From: Tritrichomonas foetus | Lineage: Eukaryota; Parabasalia; Tritrichomonadida; Tritrichomonadidae | NCBI GenBank assembly: GCA_001839685.1 | Contig: MLAK01000780.1 | Coordinates: forward strand, 1 to 40,955 | Direction: 5' to 3' | Length of the DNA stretch: 40,955 nt | Shown: positions 1-8,066 of the stretch, one piece after another | Position numbering within the stretch: position 1 is the stretch's first letter | Layout of the letters: each line of letters opens with the position of its first letter | Position numbers and translations under genes: made by a program | Notes under the pieces: model-generated | The model's database searches: none | What the model was told of the DNA's origin: nothing | The model's input: only the letters and a program-made list of their open reading frames with translations

Positions 1-126
1 TTAATGAAAATAAACGTATTTCCAGGTTGTGTACTTTTGTTTGTATACATCTGGAAAAAAAGAAATTTCTTCAGAAAATTACAGAAAAATCTATATATAA
101 TTGAATTCTTTGAAATACCTAATAAA

Positions 127-1467
127 ATGTCTCAACCTTTATTTTATAATTCATCTATGCGACGCTCCAGTAACGATGATCAACAAGACGCGATAATAGA
201 AAACATAGGCCAAATTAACGACAATGTAGTTCGTATGAAAGTAGATAACATCGAATTTGAACGATTTGCTAATCTATCTCTTAAAAAAATGCAAAATTTT
301 CAAGCAGGAACGAGTCTCGATGCTTTGAAAATCATGCACGATAGATTAAAGTGCTATCTTGATCAAAATCAATCTCAGCAGATTCGTCAATTCAATCTCT
401 ACACTCCATCAAAATCGATTAATCATAATGACGCCGATTTGAATAAGACTGAAATAAGGAAGATAAACATTACATGGTCTGTAAATGGTGAAATACCATT
501 CTTCAACGAGCATAATATTGTTATGCGATATTCACTCGCAACCGACTCAGTATTATGTTCTATCAGATATAGTCCAGATGGACAAATGTTTGCCTTTGCA
601 AATGGTCGAACGCTGTTTTTCATGAATGCAGAAGATGGTTCGATTAATGGAAAATGTAACATTTTCCTTGAAGATGACCCTAATATTAGGTGCTTACATA
701 CAAGATCACTATGCTTCTCACCTGATTCACAATACCTTGCCTTAAGTGGTCCAAATAATAAAGTCATTGTTGTGAATACAACTAACTACTCAGTTGTTGC
801 CAAACTTGAATGCCACTCAAATGTTGTATCAACACTCACTTTTTCCAAAGATTCGCAATATCTCTATTCTGGTGGTTTCGATGGCAATATTTGTATGTGG
901 AATGTAAAAACTATGAAATTGCATAAAACAATTCATCCGAAAATCGACACGAATAAAAGTAAAAGCGAAATTGTTATAGCCATTGCGATAAGTGCAGATA
1001 ATTCATTTATTGCAGTTGGTTATATGAGTGGTAGTGTTGCCATTATTGATCTAATGCTAAATGGTGTCATTGCTTCATTTGATGCACATCAAAACTATTT
1101 AATGGATATCAATTCAGGACCAAATGACTCGTTCGCTACCGCATCACAAGATAAAACAGCAAAAATATGGGACTCTAATGAACCATCAATGTGCAAAAAG
1201 ACATTATCAGGACATGGTGATTATGTTCTTACAGTTTGCTTTTCACCAAATGATCCATTGATTCTCACTGGTTCAAAAGATGAAACAATTAAAGGATGGA
1301 ATGAAGAAACTGGTGAATTACTATTCACTCTGCGGGCTCAGCACAATACTGTTTTTCAGATTGATCATCATCCATTATATAAAACATTTATATCATGTAG
1401 TGGTGATGGAATCATTTGTGTATGGGATTATAAAATGCCTGAACCATATGAAATTGAAAAACAATGA
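127..1467 (+). CDS. WD40-repeat protein, Tup1-like corepressor candidate
   Basis: The chosen start gives 446 aa; an earlier in-frame ATG at 4 would add a 41-residue hydrophobic/basic stretch unlike the rest. After a roughly 110-residue helical, polar N-terminal part, beta-propeller repeats run to the end. Typical blade endings are visible (GGFDGNICMWNV, ASQDKTAKIWDS, GSKDETIKGWNE, CSGDGIICVWDY). The first blade (TDSVLCSIRYSPDGQMFAFA, then a name-and-state strand) resembles the opening of the Tup1/TUPA propeller, and the family also has an N-terminal helical oligomerisation region. Tup1-type proteins repress transcription by bridging DNA-bound factors to chromatin; that role is inferred. A generic WD40 scaffold is the alternative. 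Its 3' end converges on the PIN-like gene. Confidence 0.8.
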   Translation: MSQPLFYNSSMRRSSNDDQQDAIIENIGQINDNVVRMKVDNIEFERFANLSLKKMQNFQAGTSLDALKIMHDRLKCYLDQNQSQQIRQFNLYTPSKSINHNDADLNKTEIRKINITWSVNGEIPFFNEHNIVMRYSLATDSVLCSIRYSPDGQMFAFANGRTLFFMNAEDGSINGKCNIFLEDDPNIRCLHTRSLCFSPDSQYLALSGPNNKVIVVNTTNYSVVAKLECHSNVVSTLTFSKDSQYLYSGGFDGNICMWNVKTMKLHKTIHPKIDTNKSKSEIVIAIAISADNSFIAVGYMSGSVAIIDLMLNGVIASFDAHQNYLMDINSGPNDSFATASQDKTAKIWDSNEPSMCKKTLSGHGDYVLTVCFSPNDPLILTGSKDETIKGWNEETGELLFTLRAQHNTVFQIDHHPLYKTFISCSGDGIICVWDYKMPEPYEIEKQ

Positions 1468-1595
1468 ATATATACATATTTATTTTTATATCTATATTAA
1501 TGTACATCTATTCTATCTATTCGTATCTGCATCCTTTTGTATGTGTCTAGGACGCTAATACGTCAAGATTCTCAATTTTAAGTAAACATTTTATA

Positions 1596-1617
1596 AAAAT
1601 GAAATCTGTTTCATTTT
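1596..1617. terminator. Perfect 9-bp hairpin between convergent genes
   Basis: AAAATGAAA, loop TCTG, TTTCATTTT, followed by T-rich sequence. It lies in the 282-nt gap between two converging stop codons. A role in RNA 3'-end formation or termination is an inference from its position. Confidence 0.35.
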
Positions 1618-1749
1618 ACTTTTAAAATTATAATTGTTTAAAAAATTTATAATTGATAAAAAAAAATGTTGGGATATATATTCTTTATTTATTCATTTAT
1701 TGCTCTAGTTAATATAATTTATTCTGTATTTTATGATAAAACATTCATT

Positions 1750-2745
1750 TCACTCAATAAATAAATTAAGGCCATTCATAATTTCGATCCAAACAATCAA
1801 CGCTGGAACAGTTAAAACAGTAGTCCAAAAAATTAGTGTTGATGCAGCTCCAGGACCAACATCTGCATTAAGAGCTAATTGGAAACATGCTACAGCTGTA
1901 GGTTGTGCGCCCATAATTACACATTGTCTTGCAAGTCTTGGTGGAAGCTTTAAAATGTATGAAAACAAAGCAGCAAAAGCAGGACCAACAAATAATCGAA
2001 GTATCAAAGCAGAAATAAACTTCAGCCAATGACAGGAAATAATCGAATGCTCCGATAAAAAGGCACCTACACAAAACAAAGATAATGGTAAACATAAATC
2101 TCCAAGCATTTTCCATGTTTCTTCAAGGAAGATGGGTACAGGTAAATTTGTACAAGTATATAATAATCCAGCAAGGTTTCCAAGCAAAATTGGATTGGAA
2201 GATACTTTTTTAAAGATTTCCCATGCCATTTTTCCTTTTGAGATTGGTTTTTTATTATTGTCATCATTGGAATCTTTATTTTTCTTTAATTTATATAATG
2301 CTGCTAAGAAAAGGAAGATGGGGGAAGTTATTAAATCATTTGCAAGAGTGATCATAGGAATCATGACTTGTTCAGATGGATCCCATAAAGCTTGGAAAAT
2401 AGGAATTCCTGAAATAACATAATTAATGTAGTTAGCAGGGAATACTGTACTTAAGTATATTTTTACACGATCCTTAAAAGGATAAATCATCATTAATGTG
2501 GAAATTATATAAACTGATACGCTCATCAAGCCACCAATAACTAAAGGATAGAAGTTCATTTCTTTGGCTTTCTTTCCTGCTAGTGATCTAATTGTGAGTG
2601 GGAAAAATCCTGTTCGGAAGACAAATCGATTGACGATATCTGATTCTCTTTTCGGAATGAGCTTAAATTTGGTACAGATAAACCCTAGAAGGATAATGAA
2701 GATCATTGACAACCCAACTTGGATCACATTAAGGTAATTTGTCAT
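1750..2745 (-). CDS. PIN-like / auxin efflux carrier family membrane transporter
   Basis: 331 aa from the first real ATG; the open frame continues upstream only through a GTG. Hydrophobic segments are grouped as an N-terminal and a C-terminal membrane bundle around a short charged loop (KLKKNKDSNDDNNKKPISKG). The C-terminal part, with GAQPTAVACFQLALNADVGP and a following hydrophobic helix, is typical of the Mem_trans (auxin efflux carrier) family, which in non-plants includes fungal and protist PIN-like carriers of unknown substrate. The family usually has about ten membrane spans. In this protist an organic-anion or small-metabolite export role is plausible but unproven. Directly upstream of the ATG the sense strand reads CTCACACAC, similar to a trichomonad initiator (TCA-pyrimidine-A/T). 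Confidence 0.8.
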   Translation of the reverse strand: MTNYLNVIQVGLSMIFIILLGFICTKFKLIPKRESDIVNRFVFRTGFFPLTIRSLAGKKAKEMNFYPLVIGGLMSVSVYIISTLMMIYPFKDRVKIYLSTVFPANYINYVISGIPIFQALWDPSEQVMIPMITLANDLITSPIFLFLAALYKLKKNKDSNDDNNKKPISKGKMAWEIFKKVSSNPILLGNLAGLLYTCTNLPVPIFLEETWKMLGDLCLPLSLFCVGAFLSEHSIISCHWLKFISALILRLFVGPAFAALFSYILKLPPRLARQCVIMGAQPTAVACFQLALNADVGPGAASTLIFWTTVLTVPALIVWIEIMNGLNLFIE

Positions 2746-3254
2746 GTGTGTGAGATGATATTTTTGATGATAATTTTTTTGATACGATAAGAGATAAAAC
2801 GATATATCCACAATAATGTTGAACTTTTTGAGCCGTTGTTTAAACACATTAAACTTTTTAAATCTACCGATAAAATACCTCCATTCAATTGTAAATTAAA
2901 CTAAATAACCGGTTATCGCATTGATTATTTTAGAAGCAAATTCTACTCCATTTGAATCTTCATTGGTGTACATAATTATAACAAATATTACTTTGGATAA
3001 GTCTAACGAAAAAGCATTAATGTTTGCTAAAAATGTAAAAATAGCATACTTTAATGATTTCAAATTTAAGTTGATTAAATTTGAAACATCAAAAATTATT
3101 ATATTGATTTTATGATCATCACAGTTTCTTTTTAGTCTTAAAGCATCATTCAAAACATCAAATTTAGATTCAAAACATCATATTTAAATAGATATTTATA
3201 TTCAAAACATGTTCATTGAATTCCAAAATTGTGCTATTGGTGTTGGAATAGAGT
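2746..3254. other. Intergenic spacer with short direct repeats and a start-less frame
   Basis: The PIN-like gene's upstream region holds two AAAAAGTT-type boxes on the minus strand near 2825 and 2855. Three copies of ATTCAAAACAT occur at 3148, 3168 and 3200. The minus strand stays open for about 90 codons ending at 2896 but has no ATG near its beginning, and I recognise nothing in it. It may be a decayed coding piece. Confidence 0.4.
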
Positions 3255-3896
3255 TTAAGCTGGTTTTATTTGAAAACAAATGTTTTTGAGTGCTGACATG
3301 TAAGAAAGAAAGAATAAAAAAGTTCCAGACACAATCATATATTCACCAATCATTTGAATTGTCACATTAATTCTGTGACTCCAAACATGTTCCGCAATGG
3401 CGCAAATGATAAGTTGAACAATTTGCATTAAAATAAAGAGAAATCGGAAAATATTCATAAATAATGTTGTATCATTTCTTGTGTAAAACAAAGTAATTAA
3501 TTGGAATAAACAAAATCCAAAAAATGCAACAAATGTTGAAGAAAAATGTCCAAATGGTTGAGTATTCATTGGGAAAACGGAAATCAATAAAAATGAGATA
3601 CTACTTGAAATAGGAATCAGATTAATAATGAATTTAATGATTGAATTCGGTTGATAGAATTCTTCTAAATAATAAGCAAACGCCTTTAATCCAAATAAAG
3701 CAGAAGCCGCAATAGCTGTAAAAAATGTAACCATAAAATCGTTATTTGGAAACTCAAGGCCTGTTTCTGATATAGTTGGAAGATAGCCTGAATACCTTCC
3801 TTCAAACAAATAAAATACTAATAAACTGAGATATAAAGTTGGTGCAAAAACTGCAGCCATATAAGCAAAAGCTTCATATCCATGATTTAGTTTCAT
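3255..3896 (-). CDS. Frag1/DRAM/Sfk1-family six-span membrane protein
   Basis: 213 aa from the ATG at 3896; the frame is open further upstream but only a TTG is available there. About six hydrophobic segments are visible. After the first span comes a luminal loop with YLPTISETGLEFPNNDF, close to the ISDTG..P..xxF signature after span 1 in the Frag1/DRAM/Sfk1 family. A second hallmark, the short FPMNTQPFGHF loop, lies before a later span. Relatives act in GPI-anchor lipid remodelling (PGAP2/Frag1), lysosomal autophagy regulation (DRAM) or plasma-membrane lipid asymmetry (Sfk1). The sequence does not tell which applies. It is head-to-head with the glycosyltransferase gene at 4173. Confidence 0.75.
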   Translation of the reverse strand: MKLNHGYEAFAYMAAVFAPTLYLSLLVFYLFEGRYSGYLPTISETGLEFPNNDFMVTFFTAIAASALFGLKAFAYYLEEFYQPNSIIKFIINLIPISSSISFLLISVFPMNTQPFGHFSSTFVAFFGFCLFQLITLFYTRNDTTLFMNIFRFLFILMQIVQLIICAIAEHVWSHRINVTIQMIGEYMIVSGTFLFFLSYMSALKNICFQIKPA

Positions 3897-4064
3897 AGTT
3901 TCTTCAATAATATAATTGTTTTGAATGATATTAATATATGTGTTGTGAATTGACAAATCAGAAATGAGTGTTGAATTTGACTTATCAATTTATCCTTAAC
4001 CGTATTTATTGAATGAGTTAACTGCATAAACCCAATGTAGTTAACGATCTCTAAAAAAATGACT

Positions 4065-4080
4065 GACCAAATAATTATTG
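4065..4080 (+). promoter_or_regulatory. Half copy of the composite promoter element
   Basis: GACC followed by AAATAATTATTG matches the first 16 positions of the 24-nt element described in the findings. The AAAAAGTT part is replaced by AACCTATT. It lies about 90 nt before the ATG at 4173. Close to that ATG the sequence CCTCACATCAGTCTCA contains an initiator-like TCACA. Confidence 0.3.
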
Positions 4081-4172
4081 AACCTATTTTCCTTTCGACC
4101 AATTTTTTCTGTGTATATTTAGCCTGTTTCTAGAAATTTCGGTTTTTTTCCCCTCACATCAGTCTCAAAAAT

Positions 4173-5183
4173 ATGGATATCGGCGGAGACCAAGTTGCAT
4201 CAAGATCGACTCGAACTCGTACTATAACCGTCGTTATTACAGTTCTCTTATTCGCTATTGCAGGATGCTATTTTGCTTCACAATACGGCTTTTCAAAGAA
4301 AATTCATAGGAAGCCAACCTTCTTCGAAAAACCACCCGTCGACCTTTCCGATACAGAAATTTCTATTTTCATTTTGGGCGACTCCAAAGAAGCCCCAAAG
4401 CCAGATCTCCGCACCAAATTCTGGGAACATCAAATTTCCGATATTGGCAAAAATATTTCGGTCCATTATATCGCAGATGGACCGGGTCTCCCTGGAAAGT
4501 GGGTCATTCCGTCAGCAATTCAAGAAGGAAACAAAGATCCAGGCTATTGCGAAAGAAATTTGGAATCATGGAAAATCTTCTCAGTCAATGAAAAATCCAA
4601 GCGATGGTATTTCCAAGCACATCAAGATACTTACATCAATATTGAACGACTCCTCAGCCTTATCGGCCAGCTCGATAAGAAGATTAATCCAATGAATCAA
4701 ATCTACTTCCAATATGCCGGCTCGGAATCACCTGAATCGAATCATGCAGTTATTCCAGAAGCCTCATCTGGCTGGCTCATCTCAAATGCTGCCCTTCGTG
4801 CGCTATTTAATAACATGTATCATTTCAGCTTTTCGTGCTCGAAATTTGGAGAAGAAATAGCATTCGGACAGATGATTTTAAATATGAGATATGAAGTTGA
4901 GGATTTCATCAATCCGCATTTTATCGCTAACTGGCCAAATGAAACCTTGGAGGTTCTCGGAAAAGAAGGTGATCAACTTGTTGATAAAATCCAAAAATGT
5001 CCATCAAAACAATTCAGATTCTCTCAGCAGGTGGAAATGCCATTTGATCAGCCTGGAACATTCATTGCAACAACACTACCAAACGTGCCAATGGATCAAG
5101 TTTCTACACTTCTACAGGACATCAACTTAGATCTCCAAATTGGATATCCAGAAGAAAATAAGCCAATCTTTTGCTGGGCGTGA
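4173..5183 (+). CDS. Fringe/GT31-like type II Golgi glycosyltransferase
   Basis: 336 aa. A short basic cytoplasmic tail is followed by one signal-anchor helix (about residues 18-36), so the catalytic part should be luminal. RWYFQAHQDTYINIERLL (144-161) aligns with the WYFRADDDTYVNLERL motif of Fringe, C1GALT and related GT31 enzymes. SGWLISNAALRAL (199-211) matches the (G)GAGYVLSREALRRL segment, and GEEIAFGQMI (226 on) matches the EDVALGRCL segment. These enzymes transfer GlcNAc or galactose to glycoprotein O-glycans from a UDP-sugar. The metal-binding DDD is HQD here (150-152), so only the last Asp remains and catalytic activity is uncertain. Base composition is slightly less AT-rich than its neighbours. 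Immediately after the stop comes a run of about 14 A. Confidence 0.75.
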   Translation: MDIGGDQVASRSTRTRTITVVITVLLFAIAGCYFASQYGFSKKIHRKPTFFEKPPVDLSDTEISIFILGDSKEAPKPDLRTKFWEHQISDIGKNISVHYIADGPGLPGKWVIPSAIQEGNKDPGYCERNLESWKIFSVNEKSKRWYFQAHQDTYINIERLLSLIGQLDKKINPMNQIYFQYAGSESPESNHAVIPEASSGWLISNAALRALFNNMYHFSFSCSKFGEEIAFGQMILNMRYEVEDFINPHFIANWPNETLEVLGKEGDQLVDKIQKCPSKQFRFSQQVEMPFDQPGTFIATTLPNVPMDQVSTLLQDINLDLQIGYPEENKPIFCWA

Positions 5184-5485
5184 AAAAAAAAAAAAAATGA
5201 AGAAAAAAATATAAGTATTGAAATTAATTGAATGAATTTTAATCTAAACATTTCGTGAATAATATCTTATATTTATTCTATCGTCTTTCCATGTTAAATT
5301 CCTGTCCATGAATATTTTCCAAAATTCTGATATTGGCGACAAGAGCTTTTTTATCTGAATTTGCTGCTTTTTAATAACAAAGTCATGATTGAATGTTTTA
5401 TGCATATCTAACTATTTTATTTCAACTTAATGAGTGAATTCCATAATTGATTATATTTTTGATATTATTTGGTTTTGGATGAATT
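5184..5485. other. Convergent spacer, nothing recognised
   Basis: It begins with the poly-A run after the glycosyltransferase stop and is otherwise AT-rich and unstructured. I see no hairpin comparable to those in the other convergent gaps. Confidence 0.5.
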
Positions 5486-5698
5486 TTATGCGTCAGCGAT
5501 TGTTGTTAATTCTTGGATTTGCTGGTCGAGTTCAACGATGTGTTTCTTAAGCTGGTTATTGGCTAAATTTTGACGATGTAAAGTTTGTTTAATTCTAGAT
5601 ATTTGATACTTTAATTGTACTTCTGTCATCATTTTCCATTCTTCACGCTCTTGTGCCTTTTCTTCTAAAATTCTGGATTCCCAGAGTAAATCTTCCAT
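5486..5698 (-). CDS. Small coiled-coil protein, 70 aa, unknown
   Basis: A complete 70-residue frame from ATG to stop with an almost uninterrupted helical, charged composition (RILEEKAQEREEWKMM, later QLKKHIVELDQQIQEL). Heptad-like spacing of Leu/Ile suggests one coiled coil across most of the protein. It has no membrane segment. The gene is head-to-head with the SNARE gene, 110 nt apart, so the two probably share a divergent promoter region. I do not recognise a family. Size and low complexity make a chance ORF possible, but the codon pattern and convincing heptads favour a real gene. Confidence 0.55.
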   Translation of the reverse strand: MEDLLWESRILEEKAQEREEWKMMTEVQLKYQISRIKQTLHRQNLANNQLKKHIVELDQQIQELTTIADA

Positions 5699-5808
5699 TC
5701 GATGTGAACGTTTAATAATTCATTATCTGCCAAAGGATTTGTGAATTTATTAACCATACCGGATTACGATCAAAATTAATTCAAAAACTTCAAGATTTTC
5801 CATCTCTT

Positions 5809-6135
5809 ATGTCAAGCCTAAACGACCCACTCAATAACGAACCTAATGGCGATTTGGAGTTACAACAGAATATTGGATACGACGAAAAAATTCAACTTTT
5901 AGTCACAGCAACAGGCGAAATTAAATATATTTCGAAAGCCATCGGCCAAGAACTCGATGAACAAAACGTCCTTATTGATGATGTCAATGACCACCTTGAT
6001 TCAGTGAAAGACAAGCTTGAAAATATTAACAAGCAAATGAAAGAATTAACACATTCGAAACAAGGACCGCTCATGCTAATTTCAGTCATCCTTACAATTG
6101 TTTTTCTGTTTCTCTTTTTCTGGGTTATTTTGTAA
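5809..6135 (+). CDS. Qc-SNARE, tail-anchored
   Basis: 108 aa. A SNARE motif occupies about residues 30-83, and a single C-terminal membrane anchor (about 87-108) ends the protein, as in tail-anchored SNAREs. The centre IGQELDEQNVLIDDVNDHLD places a glutamine (Q52) at the position of the ionic zero layer. The pattern EL-x-EQN-x-x-[IL]-D matches Qc-type SNAREs of the syntaxin-6/syntaxin-8/Bet1 group. The protein would supply one helix of a four-helix membrane-fusion complex. It lacks the N-terminal regulatory domain seen in longer Qc-SNAREs, so a Bet1/Sft1-like short form is the closest description. Which membrane it serves cannot be told. Confidence 0.85.
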   Translation: MSSLNDPLNNEPNGDLELQQNIGYDEKIQLLVTATGEIKYISKAIGQELDEQNVLIDDVNDHLDSVKDKLENINKQMKELTHSKQGPLMLISVILTIVFLFLFFWVIL

Positions 6136-6789
6136 ATATAAATTCATCGAATGCTTTCTTTTTCATTTGTTTATAAAGTTTAAATTTGCACTGTGTAACT
6201 TTCAACTTTTATTAAAAGTCATTTATTTACCCATTTATGAAAACTTATTTGGAGTTTCTCAAGTTTCTAAGTAATTATTGATTAACTCTCTGACAATTTC
6301 TAACTAATTACATCATTGCAAAATGAATCAATAGATGTTTGAAAAAGGAAAATGAGATTAAATTGAAAACCTTAAATAATGGTTGCGCACAACATGAAAA
6401 AACTTCTTTTTGAAAGCATTTTTTATCTTTGATTGTAGACATCTTGTAATAAAAGCATTGGAAATTGCTATCACAAATATCTAATTTAAAGGATGTTTGA
6501 AGAAGTATAAATTAAAATGATTATAATGCATTGTCCTTTCATTGTATTTCTGGTTTATGAAAGAAACTTTAGATACCATAGAAAATTTATCTCTTCCTTT
6601 GTCTTATCACGAAAACTATTTGGTTTTGTTGTGAAGTTGCAAATGACAACAATGATAAAAATAATGAAAGTTAATATAAATAGCTATTTATATTTATCTT
6701 TATTGATAAAGTACAAAAATACAAAAAAAGTTATAAACAATAATAATACATTCTATTAAATTCTATCTATCATGTCAAAATGAAGCAAC
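6136..6789. other. Convergent spacer with a 22-bp perfect palindrome
   Basis: An AT-rich 654-nt gap between the SNARE stop and the stop of the next minus-strand gene. It contains no convincing gene; an 80-codon plus-strand frame at 6517 has low-complexity Lys/Asn/Ile composition. At 6673-6694 lies a perfect palindrome with centre ATAG/CTAT and 11-nt arms. Confidence 0.5.
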
Positions 6790-7806
6790 TCAAATATTCG
6801 GTAACTTAATCACATTTTTAAAATGCCTTCGAACCAAATTGTTATCGACCACTTCCCATTTTGTATCATAATTCGATCCAAAGTAATCTTTATTTGCCTT
6901 CTTAAAATGATGATTGACTGCAACTTTGTCATCATTTGGATCAAAATTATGTCTTTTGTGATTAATATGATAAATTGGCGGGTTTAAATTGAAGGTAACA
7001 GTTTCTGCAACCTGGTTCAGCCACCCAATTATCCAATTATCCCAGTTATATCTTCCCATTATAAATGGTGGTATTTTCTCAAAATCGAAAGGAAGACTAT
7101 CAATTCGGAAAGTGAAAGAATCGATTCCGAATGGGCTGTGGTCACTGTGAGGTGATTCTTGGACCATTTTATCAATATCTTTGAGGAGATGCTTTTGATC
7201 AAATCTCAATTGATTAAATTTATCATCAATTAAATCAAAATCAATTCTTTGCCCAATTAAAACTGCAGGCTTGTCATTCATTACTTGGAAAACCTGCTTG
7301 ACGCGACGCAGCCAGTCATTTGAAATAGGAATGTCGCTATTGATGAAAGAGACATATTTGGATTCCGACTGTTTAATTCCTTGTCGAAACCAATCATCGA
7401 TGTATGGAACGTTTTTGTGATCGTGGCGAATTGATGGCGCGTAAGTTATTCGTCCTGGGCCAAATAGTTGGTCAAGTTCGGTTGGAAGTTTGTCGGATGG
7501 ATCAAACTCAGATCGGTTGACGAAAAGTAAAATGCGAGATTTTGGAGATGCAGCCAGCCATGAAGAAAGCGCTAATTTCATACTGTTGTATTTATCTGGA
7601 GAAAGCGGCCTTGGGCATGTAATGAATGTGATTTCGTCGATTGAATTATACTTGATTTTTGATATTGAATCGCATTTGGGGCAGTTACAATTGGATGGAG
7701 TTGATGACATTGACAACATGATTATATTGACTAGGCAAATAGCAAAAATTGATGTTGTGACTATGATCCAATAGACTGGTGGAAGGCGATACTTTTTTCT
7801 GTTCAT
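6790..7806 (-). CDS. Type II membrane protein, glycosyltransferase-like
   Basis: 338 aa with a basic start, one signal-anchor helix (about residues 11-31), a short Cys-containing stem (NCNCPKC, 39-45) and a luminal domain. That domain begins with a strand EITFITCPRPL and a helix, then ILLFVNRSEF, then YVSFINSDIPISNDWL (151-166). Together these look like the start of a GT-A fold, with the N-S-D at 156-158 in the place of the nucleotide-sugar-binding acidic motif. A later segment, RYNWDNWIIGWLNQ, resembles the D/E-containing region of GT2-like enzymes. I cannot assign donor or acceptor. It could act on surface glycoconjugates. Start choice is simple, because the ATG directly precedes the basic tail. 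Confidence 0.6.
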   Translation of the reverse strand: MNRKKYRLPPVYWIIVTTSIFAICLVNIIMLSMSSTPSNCNCPKCDSISKIKYNSIDEITFITCPRPLSPDKYNSMKLALSSWLAASPKSRILLFVNRSEFDPSDKLPTELDQLFGPGRITYAPSIRHDHKNVPYIDDWFRQGIKQSESKYVSFINSDIPISNDWLRRVKQVFQVMNDKPAVLIGQRIDFDLIDDKFNQLRFDQKHLLKDIDKMVQESPHSDHSPFGIDSFTFRIDSLPFDFEKIPPFIMGRYNWDNWIIGWLNQVAETVTFNLNPPIYHINHKRHNFDPNDDKVAVNHHFKKANKDYFGSNYDTKWEVVDNNLVRRHFKNVIKLPNI

Positions 7807-8066
7807 TTTTCTACATGATATGTTATATGAAAAATAATTATCTCTACTTCATCAAATTGAATAATATGATTTGATGACTCTTTCAAGAAAGGAAAATAAG
7901 CAATCAAAAAAGCAGCTGGATGTATTAATTAAGAAGGAAGTTCATTTTGGAAACATTTCTATTGAGGAAATGAAGATAAAAGATGTGAATTCACATAGGA
8001 ATATGAGAAAAAGGAATTAAAAAAATACTTTATAAAAGGCATTTTAATTAAAAATATACAAACAAT

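Noticed and set aside
4..126. N-terminal extension of the WD40 gene to the ATG at 4
   Set aside because: The extra 41 residues are hydrophobic and basic, unlike the rest, and the sequence has the AT-rich look of a leader. The ATG at 127 fits better.
2896..3153. 85-codon minus-strand frame as a gene
   Set aside because: Its first codon is TTG and there is no ATG near the start. I kept it only as a possible decayed fragment in the spacer note.
3893..4102. Minus-strand frame upstream of the Frag1/DRAM-like gene
   Set aside because: It overlaps the promoter region of two divergent genes and has no recognisable features.
6517..6759. 80-codon plus-strand frame
   Set aside because: Low-complexity Lys/Asn/Ile composition expected from random AT-rich DNA. 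It also spans the 22-bp palindrome.
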